Below the pieces are notes generated by a model. The model was given only the letters and a program-made list of their open reading frames with translations, made no database searches and was not told the origin of the DNA. From Chitinophagaceae bacterium (GTDB lineage Bacteria > Bacteroidota > Bacteroidia > Chitinophagales > Chitinophagaceae): DNA of 64,000 bases. Below, piece by piece: positions 41,082-50,254 of this stretch; within the stretch, counting starts at the first letter, position 1, and each line of letters starts with the position of its first letter. The translations under genes were made by a program, and so were the position numbers. The stretch lies in assembly GCA_016721725.1 (NCBI GenBank), contig JADKHN010000001.1, positions 1,054,001 to 1,118,000 of the forward strand. The letters run 5' to 3'.

Positions 41082-44000
41082 TTATAGTTCTCCGAGTTTC
41101 TCTTTCTTTAGCAATTGATTCAACTCTGGTATTTCCTTCCGGCTCACTTCATTCCATTTGATCAATAACAATTCCAGGTCCATTTTGGCTTTTACCGCCG
41201 CATCGGTGGTCTGGCTGGTCATTCGCAGGTCGCTTTCATTGATGATATTGAAGAGCGTGGCGAGATCATTGTTCATGCGTTTGAATCCGCGATCAGGGTT
41301 TCCGGGTCTTGAATTCTCCAGCAGGTCAAGATGTTCATCGGTCTCCTTCAGCTTTGCGGCCAGGTTATTGGAGGCTTTAGCACCCAGTTCCTTGATTTTA
41401 TTCCGATAGGTTTTGATCTGTGCCAGGATATCCATGCACCTTTTCCGGCCATCATAACAGATATAAGCCAGGTTCCGGATCGCTTCCAACTCCTCATCCG
41501 AGGTCAGCACCCGCGGGTCCATCTTCACTTCGAAGGATTGGTTATAGGCCTTTCCGTCAACGGTCAGCCTGGCGATAAACCTGCCCGGCAATACCCAGGG
41601 AGCAGTTTCATTTGGCGCCGTATTTCGATAGGTTGCGGAAATGGGATAGGAGGGCGGGATGTTCAGCGGGTTATAATGCATGTCCCATAAAAAACGGTGT
41701 GAGCCCGGCCCGGCGGAAAGTATTTCCTGCGGCCTGATCCAGTAGAGTGGAATATTCACGTCCGGAATGGTATACAGGGTATCGCGGTTGGTGTACTTGC
41801 GGATCAAGGTACCGTTTTCATCCAATATCTCCAGGCTCAATTCGTTCGCTTTTTTATCGAGGTAGTAATTGATGATGGCCCCATCGGGCGGGTTCTGTCC
41901 TGCCGGTTCTTCCTGGGGTAAGGGCGTATCGGGGTACATGCTCCAGCGAACCCGGTATGCGTTCTGCGGTTTGTACAAAATCGCCGGGCTGCCCGCCGGA
42001 ATTTTGTTGATCTGTCTTAATGGGGTGATATCATCGAGTATCCAGAAACTTCTGCCATGGGTGCCGATCACCAGGTCGTCATCCTTGATCACCAGGTCAC
42101 GGATGGAAGTGGCCGGCATGTTCAGTCGTAAGGATTGCCAGTTGGCGCCGTCATCGAAGGAAACATGAACGGCCCGTTCGCTGCCGGCGAAGAGAAGACC
42201 TCTTATTTTAGGATCTTCCTTGACCACATTGATCGGGTCGTTGGGTAAGCCGTTAGTGATCTCGGTCCAGGTTTTGCCGCCATCGGTTGTCTTATAAATA
42301 TGAGGACGCTGATCATCCAGCCGGATGCAGTTCACGGCGGCATAGGCGGTATTGGCATCAAAATGACTGGCATCCATCAGGGAGACCTTGCTCCAGGAAG
42401 TGACCGCAGGCGGCGTGACATTGGTCCAGGTCTTGCCACCATCCCGCGTAACATGAATGAGTCCGTCGTCTGTACCGCACCAGATCGTGTTGATGTCTAC
42501 ATAGGAGGGAGCAACCGTATAGATGACCCCGCGTCTTGGCATTTTTTTGAGATCCTCCCTCGCATAGATGCCGATATTGGCCGGGATATCCCAGCTTTCA
42601 CGCGACAGGTCAGGACTGATGGCCTCCCATTTTTCGCCGCCATTGAGGGTTTTGAAGAGGACATTACCCGCGAAGTACAGTGTCTTGTTATCGATGGGGT
42701 TGAACAGTACCGGGGCCGTTCGAAGGAACCGGTATTTGCCGCTTCGAAGGGCTTCGGGTGAGATGTTCTGCGATTGTCCGTTTCGTTTATCATAACGGGA
42801 GATCTTCCCGCCATAGATGAAATTGGGATTCAGCGGGTCGGCCGCCACATATCCGTATTCTTCCGCCGCCACCGGGTGCCATTCACGGTAGGTGATCTGT
42901 CCGTCATTCCCGCGTGAAGCGATGCCCACACTGCCGCTTTCCTGCTGGCCGCTGTAAACATTGTAGGGAAAGGCGTTGTCGGTACTCACGTGATAGAACT
43001 GGGCGGTAGGCTGGTTGTACCAGGAGGAGAAGGTTTCGCCCCCATTGACGGTGATGATGGCGCCCTGGTCGCTGGCCAGTAAAATGATCTTTGGATTGAC
43101 GGGGTTGATCCAGATCCGGTGATAGTCGTCTCCGCCCGGTGCGCCGCGGAATGCTTCCCATTTTTTTCCGCCGTCGGTGCTTTTCCAGACCACCACATCC
43201 GCGGTATACACGATATCGGCATTGAGTGGATCGGCTTTCACTTCTGCAAAATCGGAGCCTCTTCCCCAAAGCCGTTCATCGGGATTGGCCAGGATCCAGC
43301 TTTCCCCGGCGTCATCGCTCCGGTAAATGCCGCCGTATTTGCCGGCATCTACGGTAGCGTATAAACGATTCGAATTGGAAGGGGCGATGCAGAAACCGAT
43401 CCTTCCCAGTCCCTGTTCAGTGGTGGGCAGCCCTTTGGTGAGTTTCTTCCAGGTATTGCCTCCGTCGGTGGATTTGAACAGACCGCTTTCATTTCCGTTC
43501 CAGGTGCCGTTCTCCCAGGGAGCGAGGCGGCCGGCCCAGAGATCGGCATAGATGATATTGGAATTGTTGGGGTCGATGGTCACTTGTATCGCCCCGGTGT
43601 TCTCATCCTTATACAATACCCTTTCCCAGGTCTTGCCGCCGTCCAGCGTACGATAAACGCCTCTTTCCGGATTGGCGCCATAGGGATGTCCCAGGACCGC
43701 GGCGAAAACCCGGTTCTCGTTCTTTGGGTCGATGGCCAGTCCGCCCACCTGCTGCCCATCCCGCAAGCCTGTATTGCTCCATGTTTTTCCGCCGTCGGTG
43801 GATTTATAAATGCCGTCCCCGACCGAAAGGTCGGGCCGTTGCAAACCTTCGCCGCTGCCTACATATAATACATCCGGGTTGGAAGGAGATACCACCACAT
43901 CACCGATGGAACCGGTTGGCTGACTGTCGAATATCGGGTTCCAGGTACGGCCGAAATCATTCGTCTTCCAGACACCGCCATTATTGACGCCGATATAAAA

Positions 44001-44168
44001 CACATTGGGTTGTGAAGAGACGCCCACGGCGCCTACCGTCCTGCCTCCCCGGTGCGGACCGATCATCCGCCACTGCATACTGTTGAAGTAGCGGGAATCG
44101 ATGGATTGTGCAAAGGAAAACAGCGTTTGCAGCACAATCAGCGGGAGGAAGAAGGCTTTGAGTTTCAT
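41082..44168 (-). CDS. Exported BNR/sortilin-like beta-propeller protein
   Basis: 1028 residues with signal peptide (KLKAFFLPLIVLQTLFSFAQ). Residues ~25-720 consist of many propeller blades with Asp-box motifs (KSTDGGKTWSN, RTLDGGKTWER, KSTDGGNTWKK, VTRDGGKTWTN), as in VPS10/sortilin and photosystem-assembly-like proteins. The last ~300 residues add a beta domain (KANELSLEILDENGTLIRKY) and a helical tail (LAYICYDGRKRCMDILAQIK). No sialidase catalytic residues recognised; such proteins are common secreted, peptidase-associated factors in Bacteroidota. Confidence 0.88.
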   Translation of the reverse strand: MKLKAFFLPLIVLQTLFSFAQSIDSRYFNSMQWRMIGPHRGGRTVGAVGVSSQPNVFYIGVNNGGVWKTNDFGRTWNPIFDSQPTGSIGDVVVSPSNPDVLYVGSGEGLQRPDLSVGDGIYKSTDGGKTWSNTGLRDGQQVGGLAIDPKNENRVFAAVLGHPYGANPERGVYRTLDGGKTWERVLYKDENTGAIQVTIDPNNSNIIYADLWAGRLAPWENGTWNGNESGLFKSTDGGNTWKKLTKGLPTTEQGLGRIGFCIAPSNSNRLYATVDAGKYGGIYRSDDAGESWILANPDERLWGRGSDFAEVKADPLNADIVYTADVVVWKSTDGGKKWEAFRGAPGGDDYHRIWINPVNPKIILLASDQGAIITVNGGETFSSWYNQPTAQFYHVSTDNAFPYNVYSGQQESGSVGIASRGNDGQITYREWHPVAAEEYGYVAADPLNPNFIYGGKISRYDKRNGQSQNISPEALRSGKYRFLRTAPVLFNPIDNKTLYFAGNVLFKTLNGGEKWEAISPDLSRESWDIPANIGIYAREDLKKMPRRGVIYTVAPSYVDINTIWCGTDDGLIHVTRDGGKTWTNVTPPAVTSWSKVSLMDASHFDANTAYAAVNCIRLDDQRPHIYKTTDGGKTWTEITNGLPNDPINVVKEDPKIRGLLFAGSERAVHVSFDDGANWQSLRLNMPATSIRDLVIKDDDLVIGTHGRSFWILDDITPLRQINKIPAGSPAILYKPQNAYRVRWSMYPDTPLPQEEPAGQNPPDGAIINYYLDKKANELSLEILDENGTLIRKYTNRDTLYTIPDVNIPLYWIRPQEILSAGPGSHRFLWDMHYNPLNIPPSYPISATYRNTAPNETAPWVLPGRFIARLTVDGKAYNQSFEVKMDPRVLTSDEELEAIRNLAYICYDGRKRCMDILAQIKTYRNKIKELGAKASNNLAAKLKETDEHLDLLENSRPGNPDRGFKRMNNDLATLFNIINESDLRMTSQTTDAAVKAKMDLELLLIKWNEVSRKEIPELNQLLKKEKLGEL

Positions 44169-44257
44169 GCGATAACTTTGGTATAAATGTAGTTTTTTTT
44201 ATTGAAGGGTTTGAGACAAGCGAAAGCTTCTTTGCATGGAATAGGAACTGCGAAGAG

Positions 44258-44426
44258 ATTTTCACAGAGATACACCGAGAAAACACAGAGAGACACAGAG
44301 AGCTCTTTTAATTTCAGCGTGTAGTGATTAGAATAATCTCTCCGTGATTCTCTGTGTTAATCCTTTGTGCCTCTCTGTGGTAAAAAACAATAGTTTGCCA
44401 ACGGCAAACCATCATTTAGATTTAAA
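44258..44426. repeat. Foldback repeat unit, copy 1
   Basis: ATTTTCACAGAGATACACCG ... TTAGATTTAAAT. The first half (ACACCGAGAAAACACAGAGA) is complementary to the second half (TCTCCGTGATTCTCTGTGTT), giving a long imperfect hairpin; it ends with TTTGCCAACGGCAAA, a smaller hairpin. The gap 44169-44665 holds only these two units and no gene. Confidence 0.85.
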
Positions 44427-44453
44427 TAGTATGGAACAAGGATCTGTGATGAT

Positions 44454-44620
44454 ATTTTCACAGCCATACACCGAGAAAACACAGAGATACACCGAGAGCT
44501 CTTTTCGGTTTGGGGCGTAACGATCATCATGCTCTCTCCGTGACGCTCTGTGTTAATCCTCCGTGACGCTCTGTGGTAAAAAATAATTTGCCAAAGGCAA
44601 ACCATCATTTAGCTTTAAAA
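44454..44620. repeat. Foldback repeat unit, copy 2
   Basis: Second copy of the preceding unit in direct orientation, about 80% the same by eye. Differences are partly compensatory: GATTCTCTGTG versus GACGCTCTGTG on one arm. It ends with TTTGCCAAAGGCAAA and lies 46 bp before the AhpD-like gene. Confidence 0.85.
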
Positions 44621-44665
44621 GCAGAAACAAGAATCTGAATCTTCAAATCAACAAAATACAATTAC

Positions 44666-45022
44666 ATGTCAAATCTCGTCAACGAATTCAACGAATACCG
44701 CTCAAGGATGAACGAGGTCATCCTCTCCAAAGACAACCTGGTCATCAAACGCCTCTGGAACCTCGATACGAACACCTATGCCGCTGGCGCCCTCGATGTA
44801 AAGACCAAGGAATTGCTCGGACTGGTGGCCAGTATGGTGCTCCGCTGCGATGACTGCATCAAATACCACCTGGGTAAGTCGCATGAGCTGGGTATCAGCA
44901 CGGAAGAAATGTACGAGGTCTTCGCCGTAGCCAATATCGTGGGCGGAACCATCGTGATTCCGCATACACGGAGGGCGGCGGAGTACTGGGAAGCGCTATT
45001 GGGGAAGGGGGATGCTCAGTGA
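44666..45022 (+). CDS. Carboxymuconolactone decarboxylase / AhpD-like protein
   Basis: 118 residues, all-helical CMD family. The redox motif is CDDCIKYHLGKSHELG: CxxC followed by His three residues later, as in AhpD-type peroxidatic proteins, so a thiol-redox role is more likely than decarboxylation. It is 46 bp before the oxidoreductase beta-subunit gene on the same strand; a protective role for that oxygen-sensitive enzyme is a guess from position. Confidence 0.9.
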   Translation: MSNLVNEFNEYRSRMNEVILSKDNLVIKRLWNLDTNTYAAGALDVKTKELLGLVASMVLRCDDCIKYHLGKSHELGISTEEMYEVFAVANIVGGTIVIPHTRRAAEYWEALLGKGDAQ

Positions 45023-45068
45023 GCATTGAACCTTTTTTTTCCGTAACTTTATCACCTAATATCATGCT

Positions 45069-46103
45069 ATGTCCGATACATTGACAACCGCCGCCCCGCT
45101 TACATCAAAAGACTTCGTAACCGACCAGGAAGTACGCTGGTGCCCGGGTTGCGGGGATTATTCCATTCTGGCCCAGGTCCAGAAAGTAATGCCCACCTTG
45201 GGCATTCCCCGCGAGAATATCGTGATGATCTCCGGGATCGGCTGCAGCAGCCGCTTTCCCTATTATATGAACACTTACGGCATGCACAGCATCCATGGCC
45301 GGGCTACCGCCGTAGCCAGCGGACTGAAAGCGGCTCACCCCGAACTGAGTGTCTGGGTGATCACCGGCGACGGTGACGGATTGAGCATCGGCGGTAACCA
45401 TACGATCCACCTGCTCCGCCGGAATTTCAACATCAACATCTTATTGTTCAATAACCAGATCTACGGACTCACCAAGGGGCAGTATTCACCCACATCCGAA
45501 GAGCATAAGATCACCAAATCCACCCCCTTCGGCAGTATCGACCATCCTTTCAATCCCCTGGCATTGGCCATGGGCGCGGATGCCAGCTTTATCGCCCGGA
45601 CCATGGACCGCGACCCCAAACACCTGCAGGCCATGCTGATCCGCTCTCAGGCACATAAGGGAGCCTCCTTCCTGGAGATCTACCAGAATTGTAACATCTT
45701 CAACGACGGGGCTTTTGAGATATTCACCGAAAAGAGCAGCAAGGCGGAAGAAGTTCTTTTCCTGGAACAGGGCAAGCCGCTGGTCTTCGGCGCTACGCAA
45801 AACAAGGGGATCAAGCTTGACGGGTTCAAGCCCGTGATCGTTGACATGGCCGCCGGCGCTTCAACCGATGAGTTGTGGGTGCATGACGAAAAGGATTTTT
45901 ACAAGGCGCAGATCCTCATCCGTATGTTCGACGATCCAAAACTGCAAGGGCACCTGCCCAGGCCGTTCGGTGTTTTCTATGAAACAGAAAGAGCCTGTTA
46001 CGAGGATTCCATGGCCATGCAGATTGAAGAAGTGATCGCCAAGCGCGGCAAAGGCGACCTGGATAAATTATTAAGGGGAAGCGAGACCTGGGTGATCAAT
46101 TAA
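45069..46103 (+). CDS. korB: 2-oxoacid:ferredoxin oxidoreductase, beta subunit
   Basis: 344 residues. TPP- and FeS-binding subunit of 2-oxoglutarate/pyruvate:ferredoxin oxidoreductases. VRWCPGCGDYSIL and SGIGCSSRFPYY supply cluster cysteines; the TPP/Mg motif is VITGDGDGLSIGGNHTIHLL with NNQIYGLTKGQYSPTS. 2-oxoglutarate type is my best guess from sequence. In most Bacteroidota the alpha subunit gene lies directly upstream; here the upstream gene is the AhpD-like one and beyond it only repeats and an opposite-strand gene. Confidence 0.92.
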   Translation: MSDTLTTAAPLTSKDFVTDQEVRWCPGCGDYSILAQVQKVMPTLGIPRENIVMISGIGCSSRFPYYMNTYGMHSIHGRATAVASGLKAAHPELSVWVITGDGDGLSIGGNHTIHLLRRNFNINILLFNNQIYGLTKGQYSPTSEEHKITKSTPFGSIDHPFNPLALAMGADASFIARTMDRDPKHLQAMLIRSQAHKGASFLEIYQNCNIFNDGAFEIFTEKSSKAEEVLFLEQGKPLVFGATQNKGIKLDGFKPVIVDMAAGASTDELWVHDEKDFYKAQILIRMFDDPKLQGHLPRPFGVFYETERACYEDSMAMQIEEVIAKRGKGDLDKLLRGSETWVIN

Positions 46104-46128
46104 CCCCCTCCGCCCCCTAAAGGGGGAA
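46102..46128. repeat. C-rich post-stop repeat
   Basis: TTAACCCCCTCCGCCCCCTA followed by AAGGGGGA, beginning at the korB stop codon; same as the sequence after actC (12102). CCCCCT pairs with AGGGGG. Confidence 0.6.
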
Positions 46129-46149
46129 CCTGACCCTGCCTTATTGAAA

Positions 46150-46178
46150 CGCCTCCCGGACCAGGAGGCGCTTTTTTT
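46150..46178 (+). terminator. Terminator after korB
   Basis: CGCCTCC-CGGACCA-GGAGGCG followed by C and TTTTTTT; perfect 7-bp stem. Confidence 0.88.
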
Positions 46179-46252
46179 AAAGTAGTTTTTTAAAAAAAAA
46201 CTTTTTTTGAAGTAGACTCTTTTCCTTTATTCTCTTTTTCTCCTTTAACCTC

Positions 46253-47248
46253 TTAGCCTGCAATCAATCCCTTCTCCACCAAATACTCCGCGATCTGCAC
46301 CGCATTGGTGGCCGCGCCCTTACGCAGGTTATCACTCACGATCCAGCAATTGAGGGTATTGGCCTGTGTTTCATCCCTCCTGATCCTTCCTACAAACGTG
46401 TCGTCCTTATCATGAGCGGTCAGCGGCATCGGGTAGATGAAGTTGGCCACATCATCCTTCACCACCACGCCCGGCGCCTTACTGAGCAATTCCCTTACTT
46501 CGTTCAGGTCAAAATCGTTCTCAAATTCTATGTTCACGCTTTCGCTGTGTCCGCCCACCGTGGGTATCCGAACACAAGTGGCCGTGACGGCGATCGAATC
46601 ATCACCCATGATCTTACGGGTCTCGTTCACCATCTTCATTTCTTCCTTGGTGTATCCGTTATCGAGAAACACATCGATATGGGGAATGGCATTCAGATCG
46701 ATGGGGTATTTATAAGCCATCTCACCTTCAATGCCTTTCCTTTCGTTCATCAGTTGGGCAACAGCCTTAACGCCGGTTCCGGTCACGCTCTGGTAAGTGC
46801 TCACTACAACACGTTTGATCCTGTATTTATCATGGAGCGGCTTTAGCACCACTACCATCTGAATGGTGGAGCAATTGGGGTTGGCGATGATCTTATCCTC
46901 TTTGGTCAATACGGCAGCATTGACTTCAGGCACCACCAGTTTTTTGGTGGGGTCCATCCGCCAGGCCGATGAATTATCGATGACCGTGATGCCGGCTGCG
47001 GCGAATTGAGGAGCGAGTTCAAGCGAAGTGCTTCCGCCCGCAGAGAATATCGCTACATCCGGTTTTGCCGAGATCGCATCAGCGGCGCTGACAATGGTAT
47101 AAGTCTTGCCCTTGAATTCAATTTTTTTACCTACAGATCTCTCAGAGGCTACAGGGATGAGTTCATCCACCGGGAAATTCCGCTCTTCCAGAACCAGGAG
47201 CATTTTACTTCCCACGAGGCCCGTAGCGCCAACAACAGCAACTTTCAT
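46253..47248 (-). CDS. asd: Aspartate-semialdehyde dehydrogenase
   Basis: 331 residues from ATG 47248 (MKVAVVGATGLVGSKMLLVL); an upstream ATG adds seven unlikely residues. Makes aspartate semialdehyde from aspartyl phosphate with NADPH for lysine, threonine and diaminopimelate synthesis. NADP loop GATGLVG, active-site Cys in NPNCSTIQMV, the Gln in TYQSVTGTG and His in GGHSESVNIEF are present. Single gene, divergent from the lamin-tail protein. Confidence 0.96.
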   Translation of the reverse strand: MKVAVVGATGLVGSKMLLVLEERNFPVDELIPVASERSVGKKIEFKGKTYTIVSAADAISAKPDVAIFSAGGSTSLELAPQFAAAGITVIDNSSAWRMDPTKKLVVPEVNAAVLTKEDKIIANPNCSTIQMVVVLKPLHDKYRIKRVVVSTYQSVTGTGVKAVAQLMNERKGIEGEMAYKYPIDLNAIPHIDVFLDNGYTKEEMKMVNETRKIMGDDSIAVTATCVRIPTVGGHSESVNIEFENDFDLNEVRELLSKAPGVVVKDDVANFIYPMPLTAHDKDDTFVGRIRRDETQANTLNCWIVSDNLRKGAATNAVQIAEYLVEKGLIAG

Positions 47249-47344
47249 GTTGAATATTTTAGAGCGCAAAAGTACTTATCCGGATGCGATTAATTAAAAT
47301 AAAAATCCTTTTTTACATTTAGTCCCACTTTAATCTACCCTATC

Positions 47345-49063
47345 ATGAAACAGATCAGTACCCTGGTATTGGTATGCCTGTTGTGGTATGCCCATGCCTT
47401 TTCCCAGCCAGCCAACCGTTACGACATCATCATCGACGAACTCATGGCCGATCCCTCACCGCAGCAAGGCCTGCCCAATGTAGAATGGATCGAACTGCGC
47501 AACAATTCAGGCTCCGCCATCAACCTGGCCGGATGGCGTATCGGTGACGCCTCATCTCTAAGCGGCCCCATGCCGGCTTATATCCTGCAGCCGGATAGCG
47601 TACTGCTGGTTTGTACGGCCAGCGCTGTTGCGGTATTATCGGCCTACGGTCCGGTGGTTCCGGTGACCAGTTTTCCTTCCCTGGATAATACCGGGGACCT
47701 GATCTACCTGCGATCCCCTCAAAACAAGACCATTCATGCTGTCGGTTATTCCGATCAATGGTATCAGAATGAGTTGAAAAAAGAAGGGGGTTGGACACTG
47801 GAAATGATCGATGTAAAAAATCCCTGCACAGGAGCCGGCAACTGGAAAGCCGGTACGGATGCCAGCGGGGGAACACCGGGAAGACCCAATTCGGTGAAGG
47901 CGACGAATCCGGATATTGATGCGCCAGTTTTACTGAGGGCCTTTGCGATCGACAGCCTGAATATCCGGTTGATCTTCAGCGAAACGCTCGATAGCGGCAA
48001 AGCGGCTACAGCCGGTAACTATACGTTAAGTGACGGCATTGGAACACCGGTCAGCGCCCAGTCCATGGCACCCCTGTTCGACCAGGTAAACCTTCGATTG
48101 AATACTCCTCTCCAGAGAAACAGGATCTTTACGGTCACTGCCAATGCACAGTCTGATTGCGCCGGTAATCTCATCGGGGACCGTAAGGTCGTCCGGGTGG
48201 GACTGAGTGAATTGGCACTTGGTTCGGATATCGTAATCAATGAGGTCTTGTTCAACCCCAGGTCCGGCGGGTCGGATTATGTTGAGGTCTATAATCGAAG
48301 CAAGAAACTCTTGGATCTGAAGAACATCTACCTCGCCAACAGGAATACCACGGGCCAGGTGGCCAATATCTATCCGCTCGCCCCGGATCATGTCTTGTTC
48401 TTCCCTTCGGAATATAAACTGCTGAGCACGGATCTGGCCAATGTGAAAAAGGAATACTTTGCTGCTGACCCCGAAGCCTTACTGGAACTGCCAACCCTGC
48501 CTTCCTATAATGATGATGAAGGCATTGTCATTGTATTGAATGACCAGGGACTGGTCATTGACGAACTGGCTTATTCCTCGGCATGGCATTTCAAACTGAT
48601 CGATAACCCCGAAGGCGTATCACTGGAAAGGATCGATCCGTCGGCGCCGACCCAGCAGCCCGACAACTGGTATTCGGCGGCCGGTTCCGTCGGATATGGC
48701 ACACCCGGAACCAGGAACTCTCAATACCGGATGGGTGAAGAACTGAAAGGAGAGGTCAAAGTGACGCCGGAGATCGTCTCTCCCGATAATGACGGGACCG
48801 ATGATTTTGCCACGATCGAATATAATTTCCCTTCACCCGGATATGTGGCCAATATCATTGTATTCGATGCCAACGGTGTGCCGGTCCGTTACCTGCAACG
48901 TAATGCCTTGTGCGGGATCAGCGGAAATTACCGGTGGGACGGACTGGGAGAGAAGAACCAAAAACTACCCATTGGCATATATATATTTTACACCGAAATA
49001 TTTAATTTGAACGGAAAGAAAAAGCGGTTTAAAAATGTGATCGTGCTGGCGAGGAGGAGTTGA
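47345..49063 (+). CDS. Exported lamin-tail-domain protein with CHU_C/FlgD-like C-terminus
   Basis: 572 residues. Signal peptide (QISTLVLVCLLWYAHAFSQ), a lamin-tail (LTD) domain at about 25-190 (IIIDELMADPSPQQGLPNVE; NLAGWRIGDAS), an Ig-like/SbsA-type linker (about 195-290), a second LTD (VINEVLFNPRSGGSDYVEVY to about 460), and a C-terminal domain (TPEIVSPDNDGTDDFATIEY ... GIYIFYTEIFNLNGKKKRF) like those at the end of type IX-secreted or gliding-associated proteins. Likely at the cell surface; role unknown. Confidence 0.9.
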   Translation: MKQISTLVLVCLLWYAHAFSQPANRYDIIIDELMADPSPQQGLPNVEWIELRNNSGSAINLAGWRIGDASSLSGPMPAYILQPDSVLLVCTASAVAVLSAYGPVVPVTSFPSLDNTGDLIYLRSPQNKTIHAVGYSDQWYQNELKKEGGWTLEMIDVKNPCTGAGNWKAGTDASGGTPGRPNSVKATNPDIDAPVLLRAFAIDSLNIRLIFSETLDSGKAATAGNYTLSDGIGTPVSAQSMAPLFDQVNLRLNTPLQRNRIFTVTANAQSDCAGNLIGDRKVVRVGLSELALGSDIVINEVLFNPRSGGSDYVEVYNRSKKLLDLKNIYLANRNTTGQVANIYPLAPDHVLFFPSEYKLLSTDLANVKKEYFAADPEALLELPTLPSYNDDEGIVIVLNDQGLVIDELAYSSAWHFKLIDNPEGVSLERIDPSAPTQQPDNWYSAAGSVGYGTPGTRNSQYRMGEELKGEVKVTPEIVSPDNDGTDDFATIEYNFPSPGYVANIIVFDANGVPVRYLQRNALCGISGNYRWDGLGEKNQKLPIGIYIFYTEIFNLNGKKKRFKNVIVLARRS

Positions 49064-49116
49064 CTCGTCCTCGTCCTCGTCTCTGACGAGGATGAGCTGG
49101 TTATAAGTCTCTGACT
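49064..49116. repeat. REP-like hairpin upstream of the RAYT gene
   Basis: CTCGTCCTCGT-CTCTG-ACGAGGATGAG (49070-49096): 11-bp stem with one G-U pair, then CTGGTTATAAGTCTCTGACTT. Reverse complement matches 53101-53127. It starts right after the stop codon of the lamin-tail gene. Confidence 0.8.
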
Positions 49117-49149
49117 TGTATTATTACGTAGAATAAAAATGAAATTAAA

Positions 49150-49704
49150 ATGTCTGGCGACCGCTACATCATTACCGACCAAAACGCCACTTATTTTCTA
49201 ACCATGACCATTGTTGACTGGGTGGATGTATTCATACGACCGGTCTATAAAAAGATCATCGTTGACTCATTGAATTACTGTATAGAACAAAAAGGACTTA
49301 CCCTGTTTTCCTGGTGTCTTATGACCAATCACCTGCACCTGATGGCTGAAGCCCGACCCGGGTATAAGCTTTCACATATAATCCGTGATTTCAAAAAATT
49401 CACCGCCTATACCATTCTCAAAGCCATTGTGAATGAACCTGAAAGCAGACGGGACTGGATGTTGTATCGTTTTGAATTTGCAGGTAAGTTCAAACGCAGG
49501 ATAGAGAAGTATCATTTTTGGCAGGATGGATATTATGCCATTTTCCTGGACCCCCTTAAACCAGACATGTTTCAAACCCGGATGAATTATATTCATGAAA
49601 ATCCGGTACGTGCGGGCATTGTAGAGTATGAGGGGGAGTATTTATATAGTTCGGCGAGGGATTACGCGGGGAGGAAAGGATTGGTAAAAGTGGTTTTGAT
49701 TTAA
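49150..49704 (+). CDS. REP-associated tyrosine transposase (RAYT)
   Basis: 184 residues, IS200/IS605-like Y1 HUH nuclease. The HUH-type motif is in SWCLMTNHLHLMA (His-Leu-His); the catalytic tyrosine is probably in MNYIHENPVRAGIV or nearby. YHFWQDGYYAIFL is typical of the family. RAYTs are domesticated single-copy enzymes that cut and move REP hairpins; REP-like hairpins lie directly on both sides of this gene and at three further places. Intact length, so possibly active. Confidence 0.93.
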   Translation: MSGDRYIITDQNATYFLTMTIVDWVDVFIRPVYKKIIVDSLNYCIEQKGLTLFSWCLMTNHLHLMAEARPGYKLSHIIRDFKKFTAYTILKAIVNEPESRRDWMLYRFEFAGKFKRRIEKYHFWQDGYYAIFLDPLKPDMFQTRMNYIHENPVRAGIVEYEGEYLYSSARDYAGRKGLVKVVLI

Positions 49705-49731
49705 AAAGTAGGCATTACCCTTGTTGTTTTA

Positions 49732-49803
49732 TGAGACAAAGTCTCAAGACCAAAACATCCTTCCCTCAATTCTTCGGGACAGGCTAGCAGAGACGAGGAC
49801 GAG
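49732..49803. repeat. REP-like element downstream of the RAYT gene
   Basis: Begins with the palindrome TGAGAC-AAA-GTCTCA (49732-49746), then AAGACCAAAACATCC, TTCCCTCAATTCTTCGGGAC, and ends GCAGAGACGAGGACGAG. Confidence 0.8.
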
Positions 49804-49824
49804 AAGCGGAAAATAAACGAAAGC

Positions 49825-50124
49825 TCAGGGCCGCAGATCGTTCACGCCAATGCTATTGATGTCGTCATCGATCGCGTCGGGTTTTTTGTCGAGGGTGGAT
49901 TTGAGGATGAAATATCCGCCGAGTGCGCCGCCGATCGCCACAAGTAAGATGCTGATCAGGTTATCGCTGCCAAATAACATGAACCCGACGAACAATCCTA
50001 CGATCTCGCCGGCGAACCAGCTCAGTACGGTATAAAGTTTCCAGGTTCCTGGCTTGAGACCTTTGCGCATGGCGATGGTCCCGATCTGGCGGGTGAGGAA
50101 AATGAGGGCGATGATCTCGAGCAT
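49825..50124 (-). CDS. Small uncharacterised membrane protein
   Basis: 99 residues from ATG 50124 (MLEIIALIFLTRQIGTIAMR); a start 45 bp upstream is possible but adds a polar segment. Two or three helices: LEIIALIFLTRQIGTIA, SWFAGEIVGLFVGFMLFG and ISILLVAIGGALGGYFIL. Acidic C-terminal tail. No family recognised. Flanked by two REP-like elements. Confidence 0.7.
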   Translation of the reverse strand: MLEIIALIFLTRQIGTIAMRKGLKPGTWKLYTVLSWFAGEIVGLFVGFMLFGSDNLISILLVAIGGALGGYFILKSTLDKKPDAIDDDINSIGVNDLRP

Positions 50125-50161
50125 AAAAGCGTTTTGGTTTGATGGGATGGGATGGTTTGTC

Positions 50162-50254
50162 TGAGACAAAGTCTCAAGACCTATTCATCCTTCCCTCATT
50201 TCTTCGGACAGGCTCCGGAGACGCCTGCCCCGCAGCATTGCGGGGAGGACGAGA
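50162..50254. repeat. REP-like element between small membrane protein and sugar kinase
   Basis: TGAGAC-AAA-GTCTCA (50162-50176), TTCCCTCATTTCTTCGGACA, then CCCCGCA-GCAT-TGCGGGG hairpin and GAGGACGAGAC. It abuts the stop codon of the kinase gene. Confidence 0.8.

Noticed and set aside
44258..44620. CRISPR array
   Set aside because: Only two long units with internal foldbacks, no short regular repeat-spacer pattern and no cas genes.
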